A DNA stretch of 5,997 bases from RGIG9079 sp964567845 (GCA_964567845.1 CAZMOG010000094.1:1-5997), one strand, 5' to 3'; counted from the stretch's first letter, positions 1 through 5,765 are shown. Translations and numbers: made by a program. Notes: generated from the sequence alone by a model not told the origin.

Positions 1-924
1 AAGGGTCTTGCCAAAGAACCAAACCACACTCGGTATATAATCCATAACAGCATTAAAGCCATCCCATCCTGCAATGTGCAAAGGCATCCAACCTCCTAAG
101 AAGATGGTCGAGGCCACACCTGCTATAACGAATAGGTTTACAAACTCTGCCACATAGAATAATCCGAAGTGCATACCGGAGTACTCGGTATGGTAACCGG
201 CAGTAAGCTCACTCTCTGCCTCGGGCAGATCAAACGGGCCACGGTTAACTTCGGCATTACCGGCTATCAGATATATAACAAAAGCTATAAAGGCCGGAAT
301 ATGTCCCTTAAAGATAAACCAGGCATCCTGCTGACGCATCACAATTTCTGAGAACTGCATTGTATCGGTCAGCACTATAATGGTAAGCAGACTTATACTT
401 GCAGAAAGCTCGTAACTAATCATCTGCGCACCACTTCGCATAGCTCCAATCAACGAGTATTTGTTATTCGAACCCCAACCGGCAAGTAATACGCCAATAA
501 CTCCAATACTTGACGAGGCCATAAGGAAGAAGATTCCCACATTAAAGTCAAGCACCTCTATTCCACGGCCAAAAGGCAGACAGCTGAATGCCATTACCGA
601 AGCAAGAATAACTATAAAAGGAGCCAGATTATAAAGGAATTTATCTGAACTGCGAATAGATATAATCTCCTTAGTGAGCATCTTAATCATGTCGCAAATC
701 AACTGAATTGTTCCCCACGGTCCCACTCTGTTTGGTCCTAAACGACATTGAAAAGCTGCACACACTTTGCGCTCCATGTAAATCATAATAACTGCAATAA
801 CAACGTAAAGCAGTATAATAAAGATACCTACAAGCAAACACTCTATAAGTGTTGCAAGTTCTAATGGCATATACGATACCAGCCAATTATGTATCCCACT
901 TGTCATCAATCCAAAATCATACAT
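1..924 (-). CDS. nuoH: NADH-quinone oxidoreductase subunit H (partial, C-terminus off window)
   Basis: This is the membrane subunit of respiratory complex I that joins the peripheral arm to the proton-pumping membrane arm and forms much of the quinone-access chamber. The reading frame is open from an ATG at 924 to the left edge, giving 308 residues. Family members in this group are roughly 350 residues, so about 50 C-terminal residues are missing. Visible signatures are GPNRVGPWG at residues 63-71 and the acidic loop beginning EAESELTAGYHTEYSGM near residues 235-251, both diagnostic of NuoH. Several long hydrophobic stretches fit its multi-spanning topology, with the first helix at about residues 25-50. 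It starts 2 nt after the nuoCD stop codon and is surely co-transcribed. No clear Shine-Dalgarno sequence precedes it, which is common in Bacteroidota. Its position directly after nuoCD, with no nuoE, nuoF or nuoG between, is notable. Confidence 0.97.
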   Translation of the reverse strand, partial: MYDFGLMTSGIHNWLVSYMPLELATLIECLLVGIFIILLYVVIAVIMIYMERKVCAAFQCRLGPNRVGPWGTIQLICDMIKMLTKEIISIRSSDKFLYNLAPFIVILASVMAFSCLPFGRGIEVLDFNVGIFFLMASSSIGVIGVLLAGWGSNNKYSLIGAMRSGAQMISYELSASISLLTIIVLTDTMQFSEIVMRQQDAWFIFKGHIPAFIAFVIYLIAGNAEVNRGPFDLPEAESELTAGYHTEYSGMHFGLFYVAEFVNLFVIAGVASTIFLGGWMPLHIAGWDGFNAVMDYIPSVVWFFGKTL

Positions 925-926
925 AA

Positions 927-2483
927 TTATCTATCTATATCAGGTACAACATAATCGACTGTAGCTCCAATTGCTATCAAATCGGCAATTTTGGCATTAC
1001 GGCACAAGGTATTCATGGCCGACACCAATGGCAATCCCGTAGAACGGAATTTCAAACGGTAAGGATATTTATCGCCACGGCTCTCCAAAAAGACACCAAA
1101 TTCGCCACGGCTACCTTCGACCGCCGCATAATATGTTCCCTCGGGCACCTTAATTATCGGTTTAAGTTTGGCTTGTATTTCACCCTCAGGAATATTATCT
1201 ATAAGCTGCTCTATAATATTAAGGCTCTGCTCAATCTCTTTCATACGCACCATATAGCGGGCAAAACAATCACCCTCAGTGAAAAGAATCTCCTCGAACT
1301 TCACTTTATCATAGGCGGCATACGGATGGCGTTTGCGCACATCACAGGCCCAACCCGATGCTCTGCCGGTTCCGCCTGTTGCTCCGAACGATATTGCATC
1401 TTCGCGCGACAACACCCCTACTCCTTTGGTTCTGCCCTGCATTATAATATTACCTGTAAATACATCATGATACTCCTTCAGCGTAGGACGCATATACTTG
1501 ATAAACTCCTTAACCTTAGGCACAAAATCAGGAGCAAGGTCGGCCTGTACTCCTCCTATAGTGTTATAATTCTGAATCAAACGGCCACCTGTCGTAGCTT
1601 CAAAAATATCAAGTATCTTCTCTCGGTCACGGAAACCATAGAAGAATGCGGTCAGTGCACCTAAATCCATACATGCACACGAATAGAAAAGCAAATGCGA
1701 GTCAATGCGCTGCAACTCATCCATAATTGTACGAATATACTGTACTCGCTCACTAACCTCTATACCCATTGCCTTCTCAATACACATGCACAAAGCGTGT
1801 CTGTTCTGGTGAGCGCCAAGATAATCAAGGCGATCTGTAAGGGCCAGTGTCTGAGGGTAGGTCAGACTTTCGCACATTTTTTCAATACCACGATGAATAT
1901 AACCACAGTGTGCATCCAGTTTTTTGATGGTCTCGCCCTCAAGACTTACACGAAAACGCAATACTCCATGAGTAGCAGGATGTTGAGGACCAATATTAAT
2001 AACATATTCGTCATTATCAAAAAGCACATCACGATGCTTTATAACGCTACCATCCGGCAAAACCTCTATATATTGGGTGTCGTTCGATGTAACCTCGTTC
2101 GTCATTCTTAATGGGTTGAGTGATTCATCATAATCCTTACGCAAAGGGTACCCTACCCAATCATCACGCAAAAAGAGTCGGCGCATATCAGGATGCCCTA
2201 TGAATTGAATACCGAAGTAATCATAAACCTCACGCTCATTGAATTCAGCACCTTTCCATATTCCGGCAACACTCGACAAATGAGGATTCTCACGATCCAG
2301 AGTAACTGTTTTAAGAATGACATTCTCTTTAGTTGTAGTATTTTCAAGGTGATATACTACTCCCAATCCTTCATCGCCCCAATCTACACCTGTCATAGAG
2401 CGAAGAAAATCGTAGCCCCTCTCCCTATACTCAAGAGCTACATCATAGAACTTCTCCTTTTCTATGTATATTATATTTTCCAT
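927..2483 (-). CDS. nuoCD: Fused NADH-quinone oxidoreductase subunits C and D
   Basis: This 518-residue protein fuses the 30-kDa (NuoC) and 49-kDa (NuoD) subunits of the complex I peripheral arm, which in the family carry electrons from the Fe-S chain towards quinone at the NuoD/NuoB interface. The NuoC part covers roughly residues 1-125 and shows EREVYDYFGI at 83-92 and GYPLRKDYDE at 111-120. It is short compared with free-standing NuoC. The NuoD part runs from about residue 155 to the end. It contains GPQHPATHG at 165-173, the loop with the conserved quinone-site histidine, GYIHRG at 194-199, and TDRLDYLG at 216-223 with the Tyr that contacts quinone in homologues. It ends in VPDIDR, a variant of the usual DPVMGEVDR-type NuoD terminus. 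The start codon is supported by an AGAGG ribosome-binding site 5 nt upstream. Fused nuoCD is also found in Enterobacteria, but the proteins around it are of Bacteroidales type. Confidence 0.98.
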   Translation of the reverse strand: MENIIYIEKEKFYDVALEYRERGYDFLRSMTGVDWGDEGLGVVYHLENTTTKENVILKTVTLDRENPHLSSVAGIWKGAEFNEREVYDYFGIQFIGHPDMRRLFLRDDWVGYPLRKDYDESLNPLRMTNEVTSNDTQYIEVLPDGSVIKHRDVLFDNDEYVINIGPQHPATHGVLRFRVSLEGETIKKLDAHCGYIHRGIEKMCESLTYPQTLALTDRLDYLGAHQNRHALCMCIEKAMGIEVSERVQYIRTIMDELQRIDSHLLFYSCACMDLGALTAFFYGFRDREKILDIFEATTGGRLIQNYNTIGGVQADLAPDFVPKVKEFIKYMRPTLKEYHDVFTGNIIMQGRTKGVGVLSREDAISFGATGGTGRASGWACDVRKRHPYAAYDKVKFEEILFTEGDCFARYMVRMKEIEQSLNIIEQLIDNIPEGEIQAKLKPIIKVPEGTYYAAVEGSRGEFGVFLESRGDKYPYRLKFRSTGLPLVSAMNTLCRNAKIADLIAIGATVDYVVPDIDR

Positions 2484-2485
2484 AT

Positions 2486-3028
2486 CTACCTCTTTTTATC
2501 CTCCTTACGATTAACATCACCGAAAAATTTCTGTGCCTTAACCTTTTTCTGCAACTGAATCATTCCATAAAGAAGAGCTTCGGGACGTGGTGGACATCCC
2601 GGAATAAAAACATCAACCGGCAAAATTTGCTCAATACCATTAACTACATGATAGGACTTTTTGAATGGTCCTCCACAAATAGCACACCCCCCCACAGCAA
2701 TAACATACTTAGGATCAGCCATCTGGTCGTAAAGTCGGCGAAGTACCGGAGCCATTTTATGGGTAATCGTACCGGCAACCATAATCATATCTGCTTGACG
2801 AGGACTTGCTCGTGTAACCTCGAAGCCAAAACGGGCAAAATCATACCGCGCTGCGCCAATAGACATATATTCAATTCCGCAACAACTTGTAGCAAAAGTC
2901 AAGGGCCATATAGAGTTACCTCTACCCCAATTGATCATCTCATCAAGTGAGCCAACCACAACATTGGTTCCCTCCTTACGGAGTTCACGAACCATCTCCT
3001 CCAAATATTCTCTATTCTTTACTTCCAT
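2486..3028 (-). CDS. nuoB: NADH-quinone oxidoreductase subunit B
   Basis: NuoB carries the terminal [4Fe-4S] cluster N2 of complex I, which passes electrons to quinone. The 180-residue product has the four expected ligands: the adjacent pair Cys49-Cys50 (ATSCCGIE), Cys115 (GGCAICGG) and Cys145 (PGCPPRPE). The RASPRQADMI segment at residues 73-82 is also typical. The frame stays open upstream to 3139, but I chose the ATG at 3028. It gives the usual N-terminus and has an AAGG sequence (3041-3038) 9 nt upstream. An ATG at 3049 is the other option and would add seven residues. With the chosen start the gene overlaps the last 10 nt of nuoA. It ends 2 nt before nuoCD, and its last codons form the nuoCD ribosome-binding site. 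One oddity is Cys118, where most relatives have a small residue such as Ser; this adds a fifth cysteine next to the N2 ligands. Confidence 0.96.
   Translation of the reverse strand: MEVKNREYLEEMVRELRKEGTNVVVGSLDEMINWGRGNSIWPLTFATSCCGIEYMSIGAARYDFARFGFEVTRASPRQADMIMVAGTITHKMAPVLRRLYDQMADPKYVIAVGGCAICGGPFKKSYHVVNGIEQILPVDVFIPGCPPRPEALLYGMIQLQKKVKAQKFFGDVNRKEDKKR
2489..2495 (-). promoter_or_regulatory. Ribosome-binding site of nuoCD inside the nuoB 3' end
   Basis: On the minus strand the final nuoB codons AAG AGG, followed by the TAG stop, create an AAAGAGG purine run ending 5 nt before the nuoCD ATG at 2483. This fixes the nuoCD start and suggests that ribosomes finishing nuoB favour initiation at nuoCD. 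It is the clearest Shine-Dalgarno sequence in this operon. Confidence 0.65.
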
Positions 3029-3372
3029 TCCAATGCACCTTTTTTCCATGCGTAGGCAAGGCCTAACACCAATATTAACAAGAAGAATAGAACGGAAATC
3101 AATCCTTGAACTCCCAAGTCCTGCACTACTGCAGCCCATGGAAACAGGAATACCGTCTCTACATCAAACATTAGAAAAAGGATAGCAAACAGATAGTATC
3201 CTACCTTAAACTGCATCCATGATCTGCCCTGAGTGGGCATACCACACTCGTAAGAGTCTCCTTTTTGAGGGTTATAAGAGCTTGGCGAGATTGCTCTGGC
3301 TGCACCAATGGCCGCGATCACTATTATTACAGCAGTAATAATAACAACGATCAGATAAGTAAAACTCATCAT
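3019..3372 (-). CDS. nuoA: NADH-quinone oxidoreductase subunit A
   Basis: NuoA is a small membrane subunit of complex I at the junction with the peripheral arm. The product has 117 residues, or 116 from the second of two consecutive ATGs at 3369; the two cannot be separated because no ribosome-binding site is visible. Three transmembrane segments are evident, at about residues 5-25, 58-80 and 90-109. The first loop carries the conserved YECG (41-44), and the second helix region carries FDVE (69-72), whose acidic residues are important in homologues. The C-terminus AYAWKKGALEWK is characteristic of Bacteroidales NuoA. The frame continues upstream to 3468, but that extension does not resemble family members and was left out. 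It is the first nuo gene, so the operon promoter should lie in 3373-3518, although no convincing consensus is visible there. It overlaps nuoB by 10 nt. Confidence 0.95.
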   Translation of the reverse strand: MMSFTYLIVVIITAVIIVIAAIGAARAISPSSYNPQKGDSYECGMPTQGRSWMQFKVGYYLFAILFLMFDVETVFLFPWAAVVQDLGVQGLISVLFFLLILVLGLAYAWKKGALEWK

Positions 3373-3518
3373 AACTATTATCGATAACTGATTATATAAA
3401 AACAAGGATATGAGTGCATAGTAATGACACTCTATGCCACTTATTGCATATACACAATCAAACAACAAGACACATTTTATATGCCTGTCATTTTATGGTA
3501 TGAAAGATTAGAAGATGC
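3373..3518 (-). other. Intergenic region upstream of nuoA
   Basis: These 146 bases separate the hypothetical exported protein from nuoA and should contain the nuo operon promoter, since nuoA is the first gene of a tightly packed set. The best -7 candidate on the minus strand is TATCCTTG (3410-3403), one mismatch from TAnnTTTG. It has no TTTG about 20 bp upstream, so I do not call it a promoter. No terminator hairpin was seen. Confidence 0.4.
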
Positions 3519-3905
3519 CTACACATTCAGGCGACAAAGAAAAGCCAACACGTACAAAGCTCTATCCGAGGCGATAAAGTCACCATATAGAACTCCTGAA
3601 GTATCAAACGTATCTACTTTATTGAACTTGTGTGCTAAGATTGCACCCTTATTGTGATTCTTGTGTTTACCATCGTTTTTTGCGGAATTATCACTCTTTG
3701 TTGCATACGCACTTATAGAGTTTGATGTACTCCCCAGAAACGATAAACCATAATTAGAATCGAATGTAGATATTGAGCTTGAAACACAAGTTTCAGGGGT
3801 CGCAGCATTACCTGCAACTCTATCGAAACTACTATTCTGTTCTGAATTTGCGCTACCAATTATAACACACAATATCACGAACGTATATAGAACAAGAGTC
3901 CTCAC
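3519..3905 (-). CDS. Hypothetical small exported protein
   Basis: I do not recognise this 128-residue product. It begins with a GTG codon (no ATG exists in frame, and a stop codon lies seven codons upstream), then Arg, a hydrophobic core (about residues 4-17) and a small-residue region GSANSE that looks like a signal peptidase I cleavage site near residue 20. The mature part is rich in Ser, Asn, Asp and Lys, with a short His/Lys/Asn cluster (KHKNHNK, about residues 80-86) and no known domain. A perfect -7 promoter motif on the same strand lies about 46 bp upstream. Together with the signal peptide this makes a real gene more likely than chance. It lies upstream of nuoA in the same direction, with 146 nt between them, so it is probably a separate unit. 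The GTG start, low complexity and lack of known relatives keep this tentative; a spurious frame is possible. Confidence 0.45.
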   Translation of the reverse strand: MRTLVLYTFVILCVIIGSANSEQNSSFDRVAGNAATPETCVSSSISTFDSNYGLSFLGSTSNSISAYATKSDNSAKNDGKHKNHNKGAILAHKFNKVDTFDTSGVLYGDFIASDRALYVLAFLCRLNV

Positions 3906-3949
3906 AACTACATTCTTAAATATTCACTATAAATACATATAAATTACAA

Positions 3950-3989
3950 TGCAAAGGTACGTTTTTTTTCGAACAAAAGTACCTTTGCA
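3950..3989. repeat. Perfect 11-bp inverted repeat with 18-bp spacer
   Basis: The left arm TGCAAAGGTAC (3950-3960) is the exact reverse complement of the right arm GTACCTTTGCA (3979-3989); the spacer is T-rich and then A-rich. Each arm contains TACCTTTG, so the repeat presents a -7 promoter motif facing outward in both directions: minus strand from the left arm and plus strand from the right arm. It could also fold as a hairpin or act as a protein-binding site. Only the symmetry itself is certain. Confidence 0.75.
3952..3959 (-). promoter_or_regulatory. Candidate -7 promoter element upstream of the hypothetical exported protein
   Basis: On the minus strand TACCTTTG matches the Bacteroidota -7 consensus TAnnTTTG exactly and lies 46 bp upstream of the GTG at 3905, giving an expected 5' leader of about 40 nt. 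The -33 TTTG is not at the usual distance; the nearest TTTTG is only 14 bp upstream. The motif is part of an 11-bp inverted repeat, so its role as a promoter is uncertain. Confidence 0.4.
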
Positions 3990-4013
3990 CCAAAATTAAA
4001 AAATGTAAACGTC
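3969..4013. repeat. Direct repeat copy 1 (about 45 bp), ending at the scaffold gap
   Basis: This copy shares TCGAACAAAA at its left end and the 18-bp TTAAAAAATGTAAACGTC at its right end with the copy at 4053-4097. The 17 bases between differ at about half their positions, but the length is the same. The copy stops exactly where the run of Ns begins. Read on the minus strand, it gives a short peptide pattern starting TFTFF that recurs in the second copy; I take that as a by-product of the DNA repeat rather than a protein. Confidence 0.75.
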
Positions 4014-4023
4014 NNNNNNNNNN
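4014..4023. other. Run of ten Ns (scaffold gap)
   Basis: Ten unknown bases join two sequence pieces. The left piece ends in repeat copy 1 and the right piece contains copy 2, so the break was probably caused by the repeat. The true gap length is unknown, because ten Ns is often a placeholder. The link between the nuo side and the lipoprotein side therefore depends on scaffolding, not on continuous sequence. Confidence 0.97.
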
Positions 4024-4052
4024 TATCTGAAACTAACGAAGTACATTTAGTA

Positions 4053-4097
4053 TCGAACAAAACCATTTTACCAACATACTTAAAAAATGTAAACGTC
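4053..4097. repeat. Direct repeat copy 2 (about 45 bp)
   Basis: This is the second copy of the repeat that ends at the gap, with identical outer segments (TCGAACAAAA and TTAAAAAATGTAAACGTC) and a diverged 17-bp centre. As written it lies 84 bp from the first copy, but that distance includes the unknown gap. It sits 33 bp downstream of the end of the thioredoxin-like lipoprotein gene. No terminator hairpin is visible between them. Confidence 0.75.
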
Positions 4098-4130
4098 TCT
4101 GTGTATAACAGAAAATTCAGCCATAAATAG

Positions 4131-4709
4131 CTACTCCTCAACCACACTCATGTATTGAGACTGAGAGTGATAGTCATCTTTTATTTTCATCAAAGTATCA
4201 ACTATGATTTTTCTGATCACCCTATTATTAACCGGACTACCAATTAACACGATCTCATTAGATTCATTTAAAAGTACAGTCTGATATGGCTCTAACGCAT
4301 GGAATTTATTTACTTCAGAAAAACAACCATTTACATCCAAACATACAGGATATTTAAAATCAAACTCCTCAAAAAGAAATAAAGGCTCCACTATCATATG
4401 TGTATTGTAGATAAATATACACTGTGGTACACAAATACCCGAATCAGCCAAAGAATCTATAAAGAGACTCCAATCTTTTAAGCGAGCCTTGCATTCAAAA
4501 CAACTCTCCGTACTTACATAAGTTAATAACTTAAATCTCGTGGTGTCCAAACTAAGGTTAATGGTATCTACTCCTTTGATTGTAAATACCAAACTGTCCT
4601 GAATAACGATCTCTTTAGAAATCCACTCTGCTACCACCCTTTTTACCCTCATTTTATTACATGCGGTAATGAGGACTATAAATAAAAACAAAATAAAAAC
4701 TCTATTCAT
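4131..4709 (-). CDS. Thioredoxin-like lipoprotein with CxxC motif
   Basis: This 192-residue product starts with a lipoprotein signal peptide: a hydrophobic core followed by LITAC, with Cys17 as the predicted lipidated residue, so it should be anchored in an envelope membrane. Residues 59-80 read as a strand (FKLLTYVST) followed by a CFEC motif (Cys70 and Cys73) and a helix, the layout of a thioredoxin-fold active site. Near the C-terminus, VLLNESNEIVLIGSPV resembles the last strands of that fold and is followed by a helix. It fits the Bacteroidales lipoproteins whose motif reads like CxxCxxxLxxW. Redox activity is inferred only from the motif. The family's usual cis-proline may be the Pro of EPYQ, which I cannot confirm. 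The gene is transcribed divergently from the peptide and propeller genes, from a shared 80-bp intergenic region. Its ATG at 4709 is about 26 bp from a -7-like promoter box. Confidence 0.82.
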   Translation of the reverse strand: MNRVFILFLFIVLITACNKMRVKRVVAEWISKEIVIQDSLVFTIKGVDTINLSLDTTRFKLLTYVSTESCFECKARLKDWSLFIDSLADSGICVPQCIFIYNTHMIVEPLFLFEEFDFKYPVCLDVNGCFSEVNKFHALEPYQTVLLNESNEIVLIGSPVNNRVIRKIIVDTLMKIKDDYHSQSQYMSVVEE

Positions 4710-4730
4710 AATTAAAAATATTAGAAGTTT

Positions 4731-4762
4731 TTTGCAAATGTGAAGCTTTTTTTTTACGTTTG
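4731..4762 (+). promoter_or_regulatory. Bacteroidota-type promoter for the NVEALA-like peptide operon
   Basis: On the plus strand a -33 TTTG (4731-4734) and an exact -7 TACGTTTG (4755-4762) are separated by 20 bp, the spacing expected for the Bacteroidota primary sigma factor. Transcription should begin near 4769, leaving about 20 nt before the ATG at 4790. An AAGGA sequence (4771-4775) then lies 14 nt upstream of the ATG, which is far for a ribosome-binding site. Confidence 0.75.
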
Positions 4763-4766
4763 CAAA
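4735..4766 (-). promoter_or_regulatory. Divergent promoter for the thioredoxin-like lipoprotein
   Basis: On the minus strand a -33 TTTG (4766-4763) is followed after 20 bp by CACATTTG (4742-4735), one mismatch from TAnnTTTG. The predicted start is near 4728, about 20 nt before the ATG at 4709, mirroring the plus-strand promoter. The mismatch in the first base suggests it is the weaker of the two. Confidence 0.55.
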
Positions 4767-4789
4767 AAATAAGGATTAAAAAATCAAGT

Positions 4790-5062
4790 ATGGGTAAATA
4801 TCTATTATTAGGAGCAGCTATGTTGATTTGTAGCGGTATATTGACACAACACATTGTCAACAACATAGTTACAGACAAAGCCGCAATATTTAACAAAAAC
4901 ATTGAAGCCCTATCAAACACTGAAAATGAAGAAATTGCGATTGGCTATGAATTGGGCTACATTGAATACAATAACGTACAAAAAAAATGTTGCGTTCGCT
5001 CAAGCAATCTAACAAAAAAATGCAATGTATCACAAGTTGGATGTATTGCAATAACGGATTAA
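4790..5062 (+). CDS. NVEALA-like small secreted peptide precursor
   Basis: This 90-residue protein has a short basic start (MGKY), a hydrophobic segment at about residues 4-23, and then NIEAL at 37-41, followed by an acidic stretch. This matches the layout of the Bacteroidales NVEALA family, named for that motif. The C-terminal half has Cys67, Cys68, Cys78 and Cys85, which could form disulfides in an exported peptide. The frame is open further upstream to a TTG at 4760, but that TTG lies inside the -7 promoter box and would precede the transcript. The ATG at 4790, about 20 nt after the predicted transcription start, is therefore the sensible choice. The gene ends 1 nt before the propeller lipoprotein gene, so the two should be co-transcribed. 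The biological role of the family is unknown to me. Assignment rests on the motif, size, leader and neighbours, not on a database match. Confidence 0.75.
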   Translation: MGKYLLLGAAMLICSGILTQHIVNNIVTDKAAIFNKNIEALSNTENEEIAIGYELGYIEYNNVQKKCCVRSSNLTKKCNVSQVGCIAITD

Positions 5063-5063
5063 T

Positions 5064-5765
5064 ATGAAAAATATTCTAGGTTATATATTATTGTCATTTA
5101 CATTACTGACGTGTTGCAATCATAATGATAATTGCAATAAGAAAGGAATCTACATCCCCTCAAATATTGATAAATTTTGTATTAATGACACTATCTTATT
5201 AAATGAATGGATTGATTCTATAACCTATATCCCTTTAGAAACAAATGATGAATGCCTTATTAACAACATAACTCAAGCGTTGTATCATGAAGGGAAATGG
5301 ATTATATTTGATTATCTGAGTCAAGCCATTTACCTTTTTGACAACAATGGTTCGTACATAAAGAGGGTTGGCAATCGAGGACGTGGTCCTGAGGAATATG
5401 TTAGAACAAGTAACATTATAGTAAATAATAAAACAGGAGAAATATTAGTATACTGTTATGTCACCGATCGCATGATATACTATAATGAAAACGGTGATTT
5501 TAGGAAGTGTGTAAAATATAATAGAAACAGCACAGCCCCAATTAGAAATATCAGTATCATAAACGAGAATTTTTTTATTGGGTATTCTCCTGATTTCAAC
5601 AAAGAAGAGGGTAAAATTGATGGCTCAGGTATTTGGCTATTAGACTCTACTGGCAATTTCATTAAAAGTATTAAACCCCAGAGTCTAACATATCCAACAA
5701 TACTAAGTCTTACCTCTCCATACATTACAACAGGATGCAAAGATACAACAAAGAAACGAAAGTGA
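5064..5765 (+). CDS. 6-bladed beta-propeller lipoprotein, truncated at the C-terminus
   Basis: The N-terminus is a lipoprotein signal peptide ending LLTCC, so Cys17 or Cys18 is the likely lipid anchor. The body matches the Bacteroidales 6-bladed beta-propeller lipoproteins: YIPLET at residues 55-60, a blade with IFDYLSQAIYLFDNNG at about 81-96, and GRGPEEY at 106-112, the hallmark GxGPGEY-type loop. Such proteins usually have about 350-400 residues; this frame has 233. Propeller-like sequence continues to about residue 222 (LTSPYITT) and then changes to a short polar, basic tail (CKDTTKKRK) before a stop. Only about half the blades would be present, so the product is probably nonfunctional, broken by an insertion or rearrangement near 5730-5740. 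It starts 1 nt after the NVEALA-like gene. Family members are found beside such peptides, and a role in binding or handling them is inference. Confidence 0.78.
   Translation: MKNILGYILLSFTLLTCCNHNDNCNKKGIYIPSNIDKFCINDTILLNEWIDSITYIPLETNDECLINNITQALYHEGKWIIFDYLSQAIYLFDNNGSYIKRVGNRGRGPEEYVRTSNIIVNNKTGEILVYCYVTDRMIYYNENGDFRKCVKYNRNSTAPIRNISIINENFFIGYSPDFNKEEGKIDGSGIWLLDSTGNFIKSIKPQSLTYPTILSLTSPYITTGCKDTTKKRK

Noticed and set aside
683..886. Minus-strand frame of 67 codons inside nuoH
   Set aside because: It is in another frame of the same strand as nuoH, whose frame matches the NuoH signatures throughout.
1173..2558. Several plus-strand open frames opposite nuoCD (1173-1664, 1695-2111, 2193-2558)
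   Set aside because: They lie antisense to a strongly supported complex I gene and have no recognisable domains.
2627..3185. Plus-strand open frames opposite nuoB and nuoA
   Set aside because: They are shadows of the conserved genes, with no family resemblance or promoter.
3403..3410. TATCCTTG as the -7 element of the nuo operon
   Set aside because: One mismatch to TAnnTTTG and no TTTG about 20 bp upstream; too weak to call.
3424..3657. Plus-strand frame of 77 codons between nuoA and the small exported protein gene
   Set aside because: It overlaps the exported-protein candidate antisense and has no signal, domain or promoter support.
4080..4097. The direct repeats as a CRISPR array
   Set aside because: Only two copies with a poorly conserved interior, no cas genes, and a gap between them; the architecture does not fit repeat-spacer units.
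3944..4147. Minus-strand open frame of 67 codons crossing the N gap, with a repeated TFTFF pattern
   Set aside because: It contains undefined codons from the Ns, and its repeated pattern follows from the DNA direct repeat; there is no leader or ribosome-binding site. Treated as repeat DNA, not a protein.
4702..4920. Minus-strand frame of 72 codons across the divergent promoter and start of the peptide gene
   Set aside because: It is antisense to the NVEALA-like gene and runs through the promoter region; no coding evidence.
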